From NCBI RefSeq assembly GCF_000006565.2, contig NC_031480.1:822144-886143 (forward strand): a stretch of 64,000 bases of DNA, read 5' to 3'. The DNA is from Toxoplasma gondii ME49 (Eukaryota; Apicomplexa; Conoidasida; Eucoccidiorida; Sarcocystidae). A program made the position numbers and the translations under genes. The notes beneath the pieces are model-generated. The model made no database searches. It was not told the origin of the DNA and was given only the letters and a program-made list of their open reading frames with translations. Position 1 is the first letter of the stretch, and each line of letters starts with the position of its first letter. This document shows, piece by piece, positions 1 to 11,100 of the stretch.

Positions 1-1879
1 GCTGGGAGGTCTATTTCCAGTCCTCGTTCAGAGAGCACATCGAGAGGTTCTGTCCTCTCTTTTCCTCGTTCGTCTGGAGTTTGTCCTTCGGTCTCAGTCT
101 CCGAATTGTCACCCTTTGCCGCTGTCAGTTTCCGCTTCGTGTTCGCCTCTCTCTGGATCTGCTCTGCTTCTTCATGCGCTGGAGATTTCCTCCCAACCAC
201 GGGGATTTTAGCGAGGTCAGAAGTCTTTGAAGCACGCAAGGAAGGAGAGACCAAGTCAGACGGGCATGCAGGCGACGGAGAAGAAGATGCTGGAAATGCA
301 GAAGAGGAAGAAGTAGGAACCGAAGAAGAAAACGCGTAGGTTCTTTTTTCTCTAGAGAAAGAGGAGAGACTGGCAAGGAAAGCTTCGAGTTTTTCTCCAG
401 CTCGATTGACGAAACGAGGCTGCGGATGAAGCAGCACGGACGGCGGGTCTGCTTCATCTAATCGGAGAACCTCTCCGGCTTTCGTGAGAATTCGGTAGCG
501 TCCTGAAAACGGCATTGTATAACGCACAACTGTTCAACAGTGAAGGGGGGAGAAAAAAAGGAGGAAAAGGCGATGCAACAGCCTAAAAAAAAGGGATCGC
601 GAGCAGCGCAACTTGAGACCCGTGTGGTGTGGTGCACCGAAGCGCAACGAATCTGGCGAAAAAAACAGAGGGATACACCTTTCGCAAAGAAGCGGCGTTC
701 GCAGAAGTAAAACTGACGGCGAGGGCGACGGGCCATGAACTTTTCCAGAGTTCAAAAATGCATTCACTGGTAAGGTTCTCACTTTTCCCCTTCTCACATT
801 ATTAGGTCTGTCTGAGGATCGACCGCCCTCGTTTCTACCTGTTCGGTGCATCAAGCTTATAAAAACAGGCAGCGTGCATCTGAAACACCAACATGTCGAG
901 TTTCTCTCTGTCTCCACGTCTTGGTGACTTCTTTGTGTGGACAATGAACGACACTCTGCAGCACCTAACTCTCTGCGTACACATCTCAGTCACAAAGAGA
1001 AAAAATGCTCGTACCACTGGAGATCACGCGATGCCAGGCCTTGAGTCGGTCTTGGTGAGGAACGAACGCGACGGGTTCTTTCGACGAGTGGCTCAGCATC
1101 GAAATCGCACTCTGCAGTTCATCTGCTTCCTCTCGAGAGTGGACGCCAGACGCTGAGGTTTGCTCTTCCTTGCACACCCGAGTCGCGTCCGTTTCCGTCG
1201 AGTTTCCTTCAGCAGTGGATTTCTTCGTTTGCCTGTTCTTTCGCGCTTTTCCGCGCACAGATATAGCCACACGTCCGAGGAGAATAAGTGAGGCCGCTTG
1301 GCTTTTCGTGTCGGCAAGGCCTCGCTGGATCAGCAGGTCGTCTGCCCGGATTCTCTTGGAAATGGCGGACTTGTTGACGCCTGGAGGACTCCGAGGAGCC
1401 GAATAGCAGCAGTGTCTTATCCGATGTTCTTCGCTGGCGAATGGCTGAGAAAACGCAAACGAAAACGCACGGTGAACCGGGCGCCTGGCGCGTCGGCCCC
1501 CCTCTACATGTCCCGCGCTCAGTTTGCCTGTTGCGAACGGAGGCGAGGCCACGGGGACGAGTAGAAACGAAGGGCAAAGTGCACACGTAGATGAAGGAAG
1601 AGGCGCATGTGTCGGGATTTCAGTGGAGACTGAAAACGGGCTAAGTGAGGCGCAATTCATCGAAGATTTCGACGTGGAAAGACGCGCAGAACGACACCTT
1701 GACAGTGAGAGGGGGTGGGTGGTCATGTCCAGCGGACGGCGGAACTGCGAGTCAGAGGCACCGACATCGGGTAACCCAAAAGTAAGACAGAAGAGGAACG
1801 CAACGAACAATAAGAAGAAGGAAACGTAAAGACTCTTGGAAGGCAAAAGAAATGATCTGGTCCACACGCCGCCGCCCAT
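1..1879 (-). CDS. TlyA-like S4-domain/FtsJ-type rRNA 2'-O-methyltransferase, 3' part beyond window
   Basis: Seen: exon 1 is 1879-1015; a donor at 1014 (GTACGA) joins in phase 1 to an acceptor (ttttcag) before 502, and exon 2 stays open to base 1. The junction reads ISSG|RYRILTKAG. ATG 1879 is the first in-frame ATG; the longer frame to 1966 begins with TTG. Residues about 178-208 form an S4 RNA-binding motif (RADDLLIQRGLADTKSQAA), and exon 2 carries FVNRAGEKLEAFL, the equivalent of TlyA's YVSRGGLKLEAAL. Known: TlyA enzymes 2'-O-methylate rRNA with an S4 plus an FtsJ methyltransferase domain; the latter should lie left of the window. Odd: a charged start and strong hydrophobic segment (residues about 15-33), then a Ser/Arg-rich stretch, resemble a secretory signal plus apicoplast transit peptide. 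There are low-complexity insertions of about 70 residues after S4 and over 100 residues after EAFL. Family call good; targeting inferred. Confidence 0.8.
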
Positions 1880-3647
1880 CGCGCCGCACGCGGCACTCGC
1901 TGCTGTGGCACACGTCACCGAGCATGAGACCCAACCACGGGCAAAAAAGGAATGCAAGAAAAACAAGGAGCATGAAGGGGGGTAAGAAACAGAATCGCCT
2001 TCACCACATGATGAAGACGGAAATGATCTGGAGTTTCAGCTGATGCGAAGGACGCAGTGACTATCTGTTCACATGCACAAACGGATCTCGAACAGCAGCG
2101 TGCATGCGAATGCTTTTGCGTTCTGAAAACTTTGCTTTTGCTGTCATGTCTCCCGCTGAAGAGCACACCGTTTTACCGCCTGCCATTGTGTACAGACGAG
2201 GCGAAGTTGACCTTGTTTTCTCTGCGAATTACGGTGGAAGGAAGAGAGAGCGTGTGTGGGCGCTTCCTGGTCGAGATGTGTCGGCACTATGGACGAAGCC
2301 TGCTGTTGATCGTGCTCAGAATCACACAGAACCTTAGGCTTTGTTTAGCAAAAACCACGTTAACACACCAGCGACACACAGCAGTCACTCCTCTGATGGT
2401 GATGGCATGTGTACCGGACGCCAGCGCAGTTTCTTACAACCGTCCACGAGGTATGTAACTCAGTGATGATGGAAATCCTTTTGTCGTTTTCTATGAGACA
2501 TAGTAGAACCATGTAAAAGACTGCAAGTAGTTGGAATCCTATAAAATCTGGCAAGCAAGCCAAAATGGCACAACTGAATTTGTGCCTGCAGCCACACTTG
2601 ACAGCCAGGTCACGGTGCCGGGGTTGCTGCTGGACAGATCAACACACGCACCGAGACACTTCCTTCACAGAGTCAGCAGCTGTGTTGCTATCAAGGGATC
2701 ATGCTTCGTTCTTATGATGAAGGAAAGAGTAGAATAAGGAAACAGTAATATAGACAAACGGCATACAGGTGGAAGTAGGAATGACCTGGGATCGGGATGG
2801 TCGTTAAACTCCGGTACAGGGCTACATCGGTGACCATCGCATAGGTCAGTCGGTAAACAGTCGAGGAATTGTGTTGGTTTCTTCACATATCTATGTTTCT
2901 TGGGTAGATGCAGGTTGTGTAAACGTGTAAGACTCACTAGCAGAACCACGAACAACGTATATGCGATGATACTGACAGTCAGCACCGGCAGTGTCGTCTC
3001 AAATCAGAAATAAACGCGCGACTTGCGGTGCTAACGACTTCTTCGGCGAAATGCATGAGTGATTATATGCACTACGGTACTGCAAAGTTTGTTTTATTGC
3101 CAAGGGTATTTTGCCAACTGCCTGACCGTCCACCAGGGAGAGCATGAGACAAAAGCACGGCGAGAAAAAATAGACACGCTATAGAATCTAGGATGCTGAA
3201 TATTACTCCAATCATGACATACAGACGACTGACTTCTTTGTGGTTACTGTACACCCCAATGAACTGCTACAGACAGCTACAAGAGTTGGATTTCAATATC
3301 CTTCGACATTAAGACTATTCCGAGTCGGGGCCAGTAGAGTATCGAAAAAGCGCATGTCATAGCAGATGAGCACGCGCAATGCATTCCTGGTCGCAGAATT
3401 GTTTTTGGGTGCATGAAGTCCCAGGTGCCGCGAAACCACTTTGCGCCGCTAGTCCCACGAGACCCATGTGTCGGTCAACCAGCCCGACACAAAGACTTGC
3501 TGCACTTGTAGAAATCGTACACATTTTGGTGACAAGCGTGGTACTTTTTCGTTGTGTAGTGTCAGCCCCAGCTTCATCGTGACGTACCCTGAGTCACATA
3601 CTCTTGACAGTGGGAGAGATAGCGGCAACCGCCGTAGAAACCTGCTT
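1880..3647. other. intergenic, no supported gene
   Basis: This is upstream of the leftward TlyA-like gene and downstream of the small leftward ORF. Open frames are short, overlap on both strands and show no family resemblance. It presumably holds the TlyA-like promoter, but I see no specific element. Confidence 0.5.
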
Positions 3648-3977
3648 CTACACAACTATCGTGTAAAGTCGTAATGAGTTTTGAAAAGTATAGTTGAGTT
3701 GAACGAAACGAAATCCTTCCCAGTGTGAAAAAGTCTTCAGTTTTCTGAAAGCCGATTCATGTATCTCGTCCTCACGCCGCCGTACTCGTTTTTTCCTCAG
3801 CGGCAGTCCCGTGTAGATGCCTTTCATGTTAATGCGGAATCGACGCTCCCAGAAAAGTCGTTTTTTCGGTTTCACCAAATATCCCAGCGGTTCATGTTTC
3901 CTGACCAATCTCTGTCGGGGTGGTAAAGTGTGTGGCATGTGTCTCTGGGAATGAACGTCGACCATATCAGACAGCAT
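3648..3977 (-). CDS. hypothetical small basic protein, 109 aa
   Basis: Not recognised. This single open frame runs from ATG 3977 to a stop at 3648-3650. The product is very rich in Arg and Lys, with clusters such as KPKKRLFWERRFRI and LRKKRVRRREDE, and then an aromatic C-terminal tail. The composition resembles small ribosomal or nucleic-acid-binding proteins, but no family motif is visible. The ATG lies 348 bp from the ATG of the rightward gene at 4326, so the two could share a bidirectional promoter. No intron is needed. It could equally be a chance ORF. Confidence 0.3.
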   Translation of the reverse strand: MLSDMVDVHSQRHMPHTLPPRQRLVRKHEPLGYLVKPKKRLFWERRFRINMKGIYTGLPLRKKRVRRREDEIHESAFRKLKTFSHWEGFRFVQLNYTFQNSLRLYTIVV

Positions 3978-4325
3978 GAGCCCTAGAGATGCACGAGACG
4001 TCCCCGCTCGACCCTGCAAAAGTCGTCTGGAAAGTAGCACCTGAGTGTGTACAGTTCTTAAATGCAAGAACTCTAAGTGAAGTTAGCAGGCATCGAATTT
4101 CGCGTGACTTCCTCACAGTGGCGCGCTGTTCACGAAAAAAACCTGCTCTGTTCTCGTCCCTCCCTTCTGTCTGAAGCGACATTCCGCAGTTTCACACTAT
4201 TTCACCTGTCAGTCGCGTGAAACTGCCGTCATCGGCGGTAGTCTTTTCCCGGGTAACGACGACCTGAACGGAAAGCTGCTTCTGTAGGTACACCCGAGCC
4301 CAAGCTGTCACGGAGCGTTCGCCAA

Positions 4326-5084
4326 ATGTCGAGTGATGATAATCGCTTCGCGCACAATGGTCTGTCGACCAACTTTTTCGAGGTTATCCATTATTTCAAG
4401 TTGACGCATATGGACGACCTTCTCGTTGTGCCACAGGGCGATACGGGCACTGCTGAACTCGACGACGACACCGTACGATTATCCGAAGCCTGCGTCTCGA
4501 ACTGGTTCGCACCGGTCGACGATGTCCAGGAGGAAACGACGACCGTTCCGGATTCCGTGCGTTGCGCAGGAGGCGACGAAGACGTCTCGGAAACGGACAA
4601 GTCCACTTGCTGTGAAGACGCAGTTGTCAGTCGAGGAGCGAGCAGCCCCAAGAAGCGATCGCGCTTTGTGATGCGCCCAAATGAGGCGCACTTCTCTATG
4701 CCCAGTCTGCAAGTACGTTACTGATGGAGCATGTGGAGGAACTGGTGGCAATGAGTGCTGCCAGTCTATTGCTTTTGGCAGCCGCTAGTGCCTACTTTAC
4801 GACGCTTGACCGCACCATTGTATGTTGTCCCTCTGTTTCAGGACCTTCCGTCACGGTCTGTCTCAGGAATACTTCAGTGGTACCGAGCAGCCTCCAAAGA
4901 ACTTATGGCACTGCATAAGCTTACGGAGGAGGGAGACAAAAAGTCATGTGAGACAAGAGACGCCAGTCGGGAGCGACCAGAAAACGTCGCAGCGTTGCCC
5001 AACCAGAGAGCCCTTGTCGCTCACCAGCGACAACTTCTTATTGATCTCGCCTCGAGTACTGCAGTTGTGTTTCAAACTAAATAG
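4326..5084 (+). CDS. hypothetical two-exon protein, 209 aa
   Basis: Not recognised, but the gene structure is convincing. Exon 1 is 4326-4712 (129 codons, start context gccaaATGT) and ends at CAA|GTACGT. Exon 2 begins at 4842 after a pyrimidine-rich ctgtttcag and stops at 5082-5084. Both borders are in phase 0, giving MPSLQ|DLPSRS. The N-terminal half is acidic and rich in Ser and Thr. Around residues 105-115 there is a basic SPKKRSRF stretch that could act as a nuclear localisation signal. Exon 2 encodes two helix-prone segments, SGILQWYRAASKELMALHKL and a C-terminal AHQRQLLIDLAS, that could form a short coiled coil. No signal peptide or membrane segment is visible. A small nuclear adaptor or kinetochore-type protein would fit, but that is speculation. 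Confidence 0.55.
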
Positions 5085-8000
5085 GAGAAGAACGGATTAA
5101 GCACGCATGGAGGACCGCTCTCTCAGTTGTTGTTTTGGGTTGTTGATCGGTAAGCACACTGTGTCTGAGCATATATCTGACGTCACCCAGTGACCGTTTC
5201 CATGAATTGCTGCTGTCCAAATAATACCCTTCTCCTCAATCGAAGTGCTAAATCCTAAGTCCGCCTGTTCGCCTGTCTTCCCCTCCTGTTGCTTCGCGGC
5301 CTCAGTCTTTGGCCATGTGCATTTGTTACGAAAGATCTGCGCATGACAGGTGCTGAAGCACTCCTCCACTTCTTTGTTTTAGACACGATCCGAAATCATG
5401 GTACGGCCTTAGAAACGAGTGAACGCACTGGTCGAAAGGCTGCATTTCACGTCGGCAACGTCGAATTGCCGTGTTCTTCCATGCACATGGTTACAGCGAC
5501 CTCTATTTTCAAACAGCGTCTCCGCCCACTCGTTACAACAACACTTTCCCCCCGCTTTCGATGACATGTTGCTGTAACTCGGGAGTGTTATTTCGGTATC
5601 CGTAGTGGAGTCGCGGTCCCCGTACAATCCGTGAAAGCGTTGCAAACAAGTCCGTGCCTCGCGATGGAACAGTCCGAACCACAGAAAACTTGGGTAAATC
5701 GCACACCTTACAAAAGTTCAGTAGACGGAACAGGTACCCCCCGGTGACCAGCTCATGATGAGTGCGCTCACTAATGGTGGACAACCAGCAGCCCTTTCGG
5801 AACGCTCTAGCCTGCCTGCATCTCTCGTGACTGTCGTGTGTCTGCAAAACCCCTCACCAGCTTTCAAGGGAGCCGCCGTTATTAGTGCGTCTTGGAGTTT
5901 CTTCCGTTTCTGCTTCAAGTACTGTCCATCCCCCTGCTCAATTGGAGAAACGATGAGCGGACATTATGTGCATCATTTCTCTAGCGTGTGGGCAGTTGTC
6001 TGCGGAAAACATGACTGGAAATCCTTCCGCACAGGCTGCCTAAATTCAGATAGTTGACTTTCACCCCCTGATGCAAGCGGCGTGCTTGGGAGAAACAGTT
6101 CAGGCGTCAGACACTAATCTGTCCAAGTGTTTGGTGAACGAGTCACCGTCTCGAATAGACAAAGAACTACGGGAAAGTTGGTCCAAAATACGTCATCTTG
6201 AAACGAAGAATGCGGTGGTGCTTCCACATATTTTCCTCTGACACAGCCCAAATATACGAGTTACGCAGATGGAACAATCCATCAATGGAGAGACCACAGC
6301 GGACAAACTGTGGATGCGACTTTAGATGGGAATCATGAAGTCCCTTGTGTAGTCCAGGGGAGGGTTCAAAACTGCCTTGGTTTGTTTACATTCACAGGGG
6401 TGGCTGAATCTCCTAAAGGAGGAGAAAGGCTGGTTCTAGTTGAATGTACATGCAGGTCGGGTGCCAGGAAGTCAAAAAACCGCGTCAACTTCACGTCGCA
6501 TGCTCGCCCTCCAATCCTGTTTACCACTCATTGTATGCCTGGAGGACTTGTTGATACCATCGGTGTTCACTTCTCTTGCATTTCTGTCGCACGTGCTACC
6601 GATAGCCTCGACAGCGCGCTACGCCGGAAAAGCCTTGCATGGCCGCAACTTAGCAAAGCACAATTGAATCTCCTTCCGCAAATACATGTGGGCAAAGCCG
6701 CTGCAGTGGATTTCTACTTTAGCCAATCCCGAGGAGGCCGTTTGCACCCATCTGGAATTCGCTGGGCAGGACTGCCTGAGCTCAGGGGAAACTTGACGAG
6801 CAGGTGTTCTCGTCGACAGGCCCGTCAGTTCCAGAGAGGTGAGTGACCTCTGAAGCAGTTTTCCAAAAAACACACGACGCCCAGACGAAATGACATCCAC
6901 TACGGCTCTCGCGGTGTAAGGCCGCTGTGCGACGATGTCACGCCTTCTGGGAGGCTCGGATGCATCTTCGTCCGTCTGCTGGAGTCGCTTGGCGACATAT
7001 TTCGTACACTGATTTCTCACGACCGCCTGACCGAACAGAAGATGCGAGAGCACAGCTCCACACATGGTTTCCAAGAATACTGTAGAACGAGCTAATGCAC
7101 ACTGGTGTGAACTCTCGAACTGTCTCAAATTGAAGACTCGGTTGATATGTACTGTGACACTCGCAGATCGCGGACAGTAGCATTTCATTTGATGGCTTGC
7201 GCCTTAGTGTTCAAAAGCTGGAATGCCCCAGAGTTATCACACACCAATCAAGAAAACTGCAGTTCATGTACAACACAACGACGAGTCACTTGAAGCTTTC
7301 GATGGTTCGCTATGGTGGATGATGCAACAAGATCGCACCACCAGCCAAAGTTGACCTGATCCTTCTTCAGATGTTTGCATTTCCTTTCGTCCCCAACGTG
7401 CCGCCGCTAAGGAGGTTTCATGCTAAGCAGGTGTGCTAATGCCACGTCGATACAAGCAGAACTCCTGGGTTGCCTGTCCTCACGTTCAGGAGTCCACCGA
7501 CGTGCGACCACCGCGGAAGAAAGCATGCCTTTACATGCACTTCATACCTTTCCACAGACCATTTGCTCTCTTGAAATGCTACGGTTGGTGAAAGGTCTGT
7601 GAATGCGGAAGTCAACTTTGGAGCTGCTCAGCGTGTGTGCGGCCAACACATGCCCGCTGCAGCAAGTTTATAATGGTAGAACTTGAGTCAGTACTTCTGA
7701 CAGGTACTCAAAACAAAACGCGTTTTAAGTAAAGCGACGGAAGTCGAAATCATCGACACCGACACCGGATGCTGTTATACACGTCAGGGAGTTAGAATAT
7801 CGGATCTTGGGTGATACACATATGTTGCTCATCTCCAACAACACATCGATCCAACAGGCTGAGTTAGTTACGGGCTGCTGCCGGCGAGCTAGAAAACGTT
7901 TGCGTCACGTGATGGTTAAGCACTCCCCAGTACACCGAAAGCGACATGCATACCCCTCACATACAAAGCTACGTCTTCCGGTCCACAGTTCCCCAAAATT

Positions 8001-10855
8001 GTTAAACACGAACCTCACCCTACTACTGGAAACTGCACCACTTAATGTCATCGACGCGATGATCAGTGATGGCAGCATCGATACTAACCACGGACAGCTA
8101 GCTAAAATTCTTCGGAGAAACCCCACCGCTTAGAGGCAGCGGCATACACAAGAACCAGGTCAAAAGGATTCCTGGTGTCCACGGTGACGATATGAGACAT
8201 TCGTAACTTCGACGGCTACCGCAGCTCCGACCGCGAGACTTCCCAAACGGTATATTATGCTAAGAATGCAGCTTTCTGCACTTGCATATTATCAAGAGCC
8301 CGTCAGCATACACGATTGTCCCAACGACGGAACGCTGTGGGGGGCTGTCACCGGTCCTGGTCCGTTGCCCGCTTTCGTTCGACCGATGGACTTTGTTGTA
8401 TGCAGCGGCGGAGCAGCAATTTCTTTACAAATGGAGTGTTGCCCCTAATGCTACGCCCATCACTGCATTAGACGTTTTACTTTGTCCCTTTATCGTCAGA
8501 CATACAACAGAAAAAAAAGCCATACAGGGACCTCAGAAGTACCAGAGTCGAGGTTCACCGGGTAGTGGCGTTGTAGCTCCTCGTCGCCAGAGAGTGTTAG
8601 CGCCTGTCCAGAACAGCAAATCTGCCCATATACGCAAGTTTTTCCCGTACATAAACATGACACGTGACTCATCTCAAGAGTTTAGAAAGTCACATCGTGG
8701 TTTGTTAGCATCAAAATCGTCAACGGGTGTCTCTCCGCCACTTTCCAAGCACAGTCGCATTGCTTCATGGCCAGTCACCGGACACGCGTGTTTACTGTGA
8801 TTGACATCGGTACTATGGAGGCTTGAAAAGTGGTTTTACAATGGGAATTATATGATTAACATAACGAGATAGAAGATTCAGCTGCATTACATTAGAAGTG
8901 CGCATTGGATACGTTTTGATGTTGACCTAATGCAGCTCATGGGAGGGAAGATAAGCTCAAAATATTACTTCGTTCGTACAAATGAAAATAACTTCCGTTA
9001 CTCCGAAGAAAGAATAGCCCACTACGCAGCATTTGACGCGCTGTTCCACACCATGCGACCGAAGAAGGCTCTTCAAATCGAAACTATGTCGTTGGTTGCC
9101 GTGTCAAAGAGGAAACGAGAAAGTTAGCAGTCAGCCCGTGGCTGCACCTTAAAAAGCCGTGATCCTCCAAGAACCAAATCTGCGACGCTGACCTCAAATT
9201 TTACGCCGGTTTCATTCGTGTATCGCAGACAACCCTTTAGCCTAACGGTGAGACTGAGACATGTAACGTAGTGTCTCACGTCCTATTTCAAGCCTAGCTT
9301 CTACGCGTCACTCGCTCGCAATTCTTTACAGTTACATCGTATTTTTCTACGCCAGTTTGAGTTCGGCTTCTGACGTGCCACTACATTTATAGCGCCAAAA
9401 GGGCATTTCTATCGCGCTCCTAACGGCAAGTTGTGTGACTGTGATCATGGTTTTAGTTGTATTTTGCATCGTGTGTGCTGCTCCAAGACCCTCTCCCCAA
9501 AGCGTCGGATAGGCAGAGCCACCACACCGACTGCCGCCGAATCAGCGCCTTTCATCGCCGGAGGCGGCCTGACAGTACGCCAGTAGAGGACGCGGCAAGT
9601 TTGTTGTGCTTGGTACGTATCACAGAGTATAATGTAGCAACTGTGGCAACCTGTTCAATATCGACGAGGCACGGCTTTTTTCAGACGTTAAACCTCCTGT
9701 CCCTGAAAGAAACTCCTTCTCCGGGTCGTGACCGTGGAGGGTGACAGCAGTTTCTTCCTTTCAGCACACCTCAGCGACTCTAATAAAGAAAGAACGGGGA
9801 CTCGTGTGACTCCGGGGCCTGTCTTTGGCTTTTTACTGGACACAACGTGGCTTGACTCTACTCTCTAGCACTACCGACTTTCTGTGAATCTGACGCCCAA
9901 AATTGCAGGGTCGGATATCTTTTTCAACTTGGACGTAGAGGGGGGAAGCCTCGCCGAAAGTCGTGTCTCTCCTATACTGGACGTGAGCTGTATCCCGGCG
10001 GCACATAGGAAGCCGTCTCCCCGCGCCGCTTGGGAAATAAAGAGATCCCAACACCTATCAGTGCTAACAAAGTGATTTGGAGAAAATTCTCCATGACGCC
10101 AAAGTCGAGTGCCATGTGAGCTCTTCTTGGAAGCATTGGGAAGCCTTCTGTGCTCTCGGAATGCCGACATAACGCGCACTACCATGCACAGCTTCGTGTG
10201 CATGCGCCACAGCTCACCAAGCATGTCCCGGTTCTGCGACCTCCAGCCACGGACTCGTATGACATATATCTCGTCCCAGACTACATATTTCTTTGACAAT
10301 ATGTCCCAGCTGCTTTTAGCAATTGGAATGCCGGGCGAGCAGCATCTGTGAGGCATCCAACACTCACAGCTGGCCCGTGCTTCTTCGTCAGATACTGCCC
10401 CGTGTCCCTTCGAATTCATCAAGCGATGCCGTCACTTACTTCCACCGTTAATCACCGTTGAAGCTCTCTTTCTGTCATCGCTGTTTACCGCCTTTCTCTG
10501 TTTGTGGCTTTTCCCTGTCGCTTCTCCACGCTTCCACGCAACGGCTCTCGTTTTGCCTGCGCGGCATCGAGGTCCTCTCCCGTGCCCAGGAATTCAGATA
10601 TCTGCCTCAGGGCTTTCTTACCATTACACCGTCATTCAAGGAAATAATCACGTTTCCGTGCCGGAAAATAGGGATAAAAGCCACTTTTAGTCGACTAACA
10701 TGGGAACTGCAGGGTCTCGCGGAGCTGTTGAGGAGCCTGCTTCCTGAAAAAGTGAAAGCATATCTTCAACCGCGACTAGCCCGGGCCCTCGTCATCTCAG
10801 AAGAGTTGGGGTCGAGTCACACAGATTTCGCAACTTCAGCTGCTTGTGTTTCGGT
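5085..10855. other. largely empty interval, no supported gene
   Basis: This is almost 6 kb between the unknown gene at 4.3 kb and the RPC4 leader. It has no recognisable protein family, no tRNA and no microsatellite. Three open stretches deserve mention: 5302-5564 (+), which resembles a histone-fold helix; 6310-6838 (+), ending on a consensus donor; and 6619-7188 (-), a 189-codon ATG-initiated frame. The last two overlap antisense, so at most one codes in the overlap. From 7.2 to 10.4 kb frames are short and look random. Confidence 0.45.
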
Positions 10856-11024
10856 GAGTGAGCGAAGCTTCCGTGTAGACTTGCGTCGCTGGTTTGCGAA
10901 CCCCGTTGCCACGGGGTATCACTATAGCTCGTGTCGCGCTAGAGGCACCAGTTCAAAAAAGTTCTGTCTGTGGCAAAGCATTGTCGCCTCGCCACACAGT
11001 CGGCGTGCGGTCTTGCGCTTTCAG
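10856..11024 (+). other. probable 5'-UTR intron of the RPC4 gene
   Basis: A consensus donor, TTTCG|GTGAGTGAG, lies at 10856 and a pyrimidine-rich acceptor, cttgcgctttcag, ends at 11024. The ATG of RPC4 follows 76 bases later. Read as coding, the joined frame stops before the ATG, so both flanking exons would be untranslated. Inferred from splice signals only. Confidence 0.4.
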
Positions 11025-11100
11025 AGATCTTTGAGTTCAGGACCTTTCACCGAGTCTTTCAACCTCTGATATCCACTCTGAAAAATTTCTTCCGTCGGCA

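Noticed and set aside
10458..11069. 203-codon plus-strand ORF before RPC4
   Set aside because: It begins with TTG, contains a consensus donor, and when spliced stops before the RPC4 ATG. It is better read as leader exon and 5'-UTR intron.
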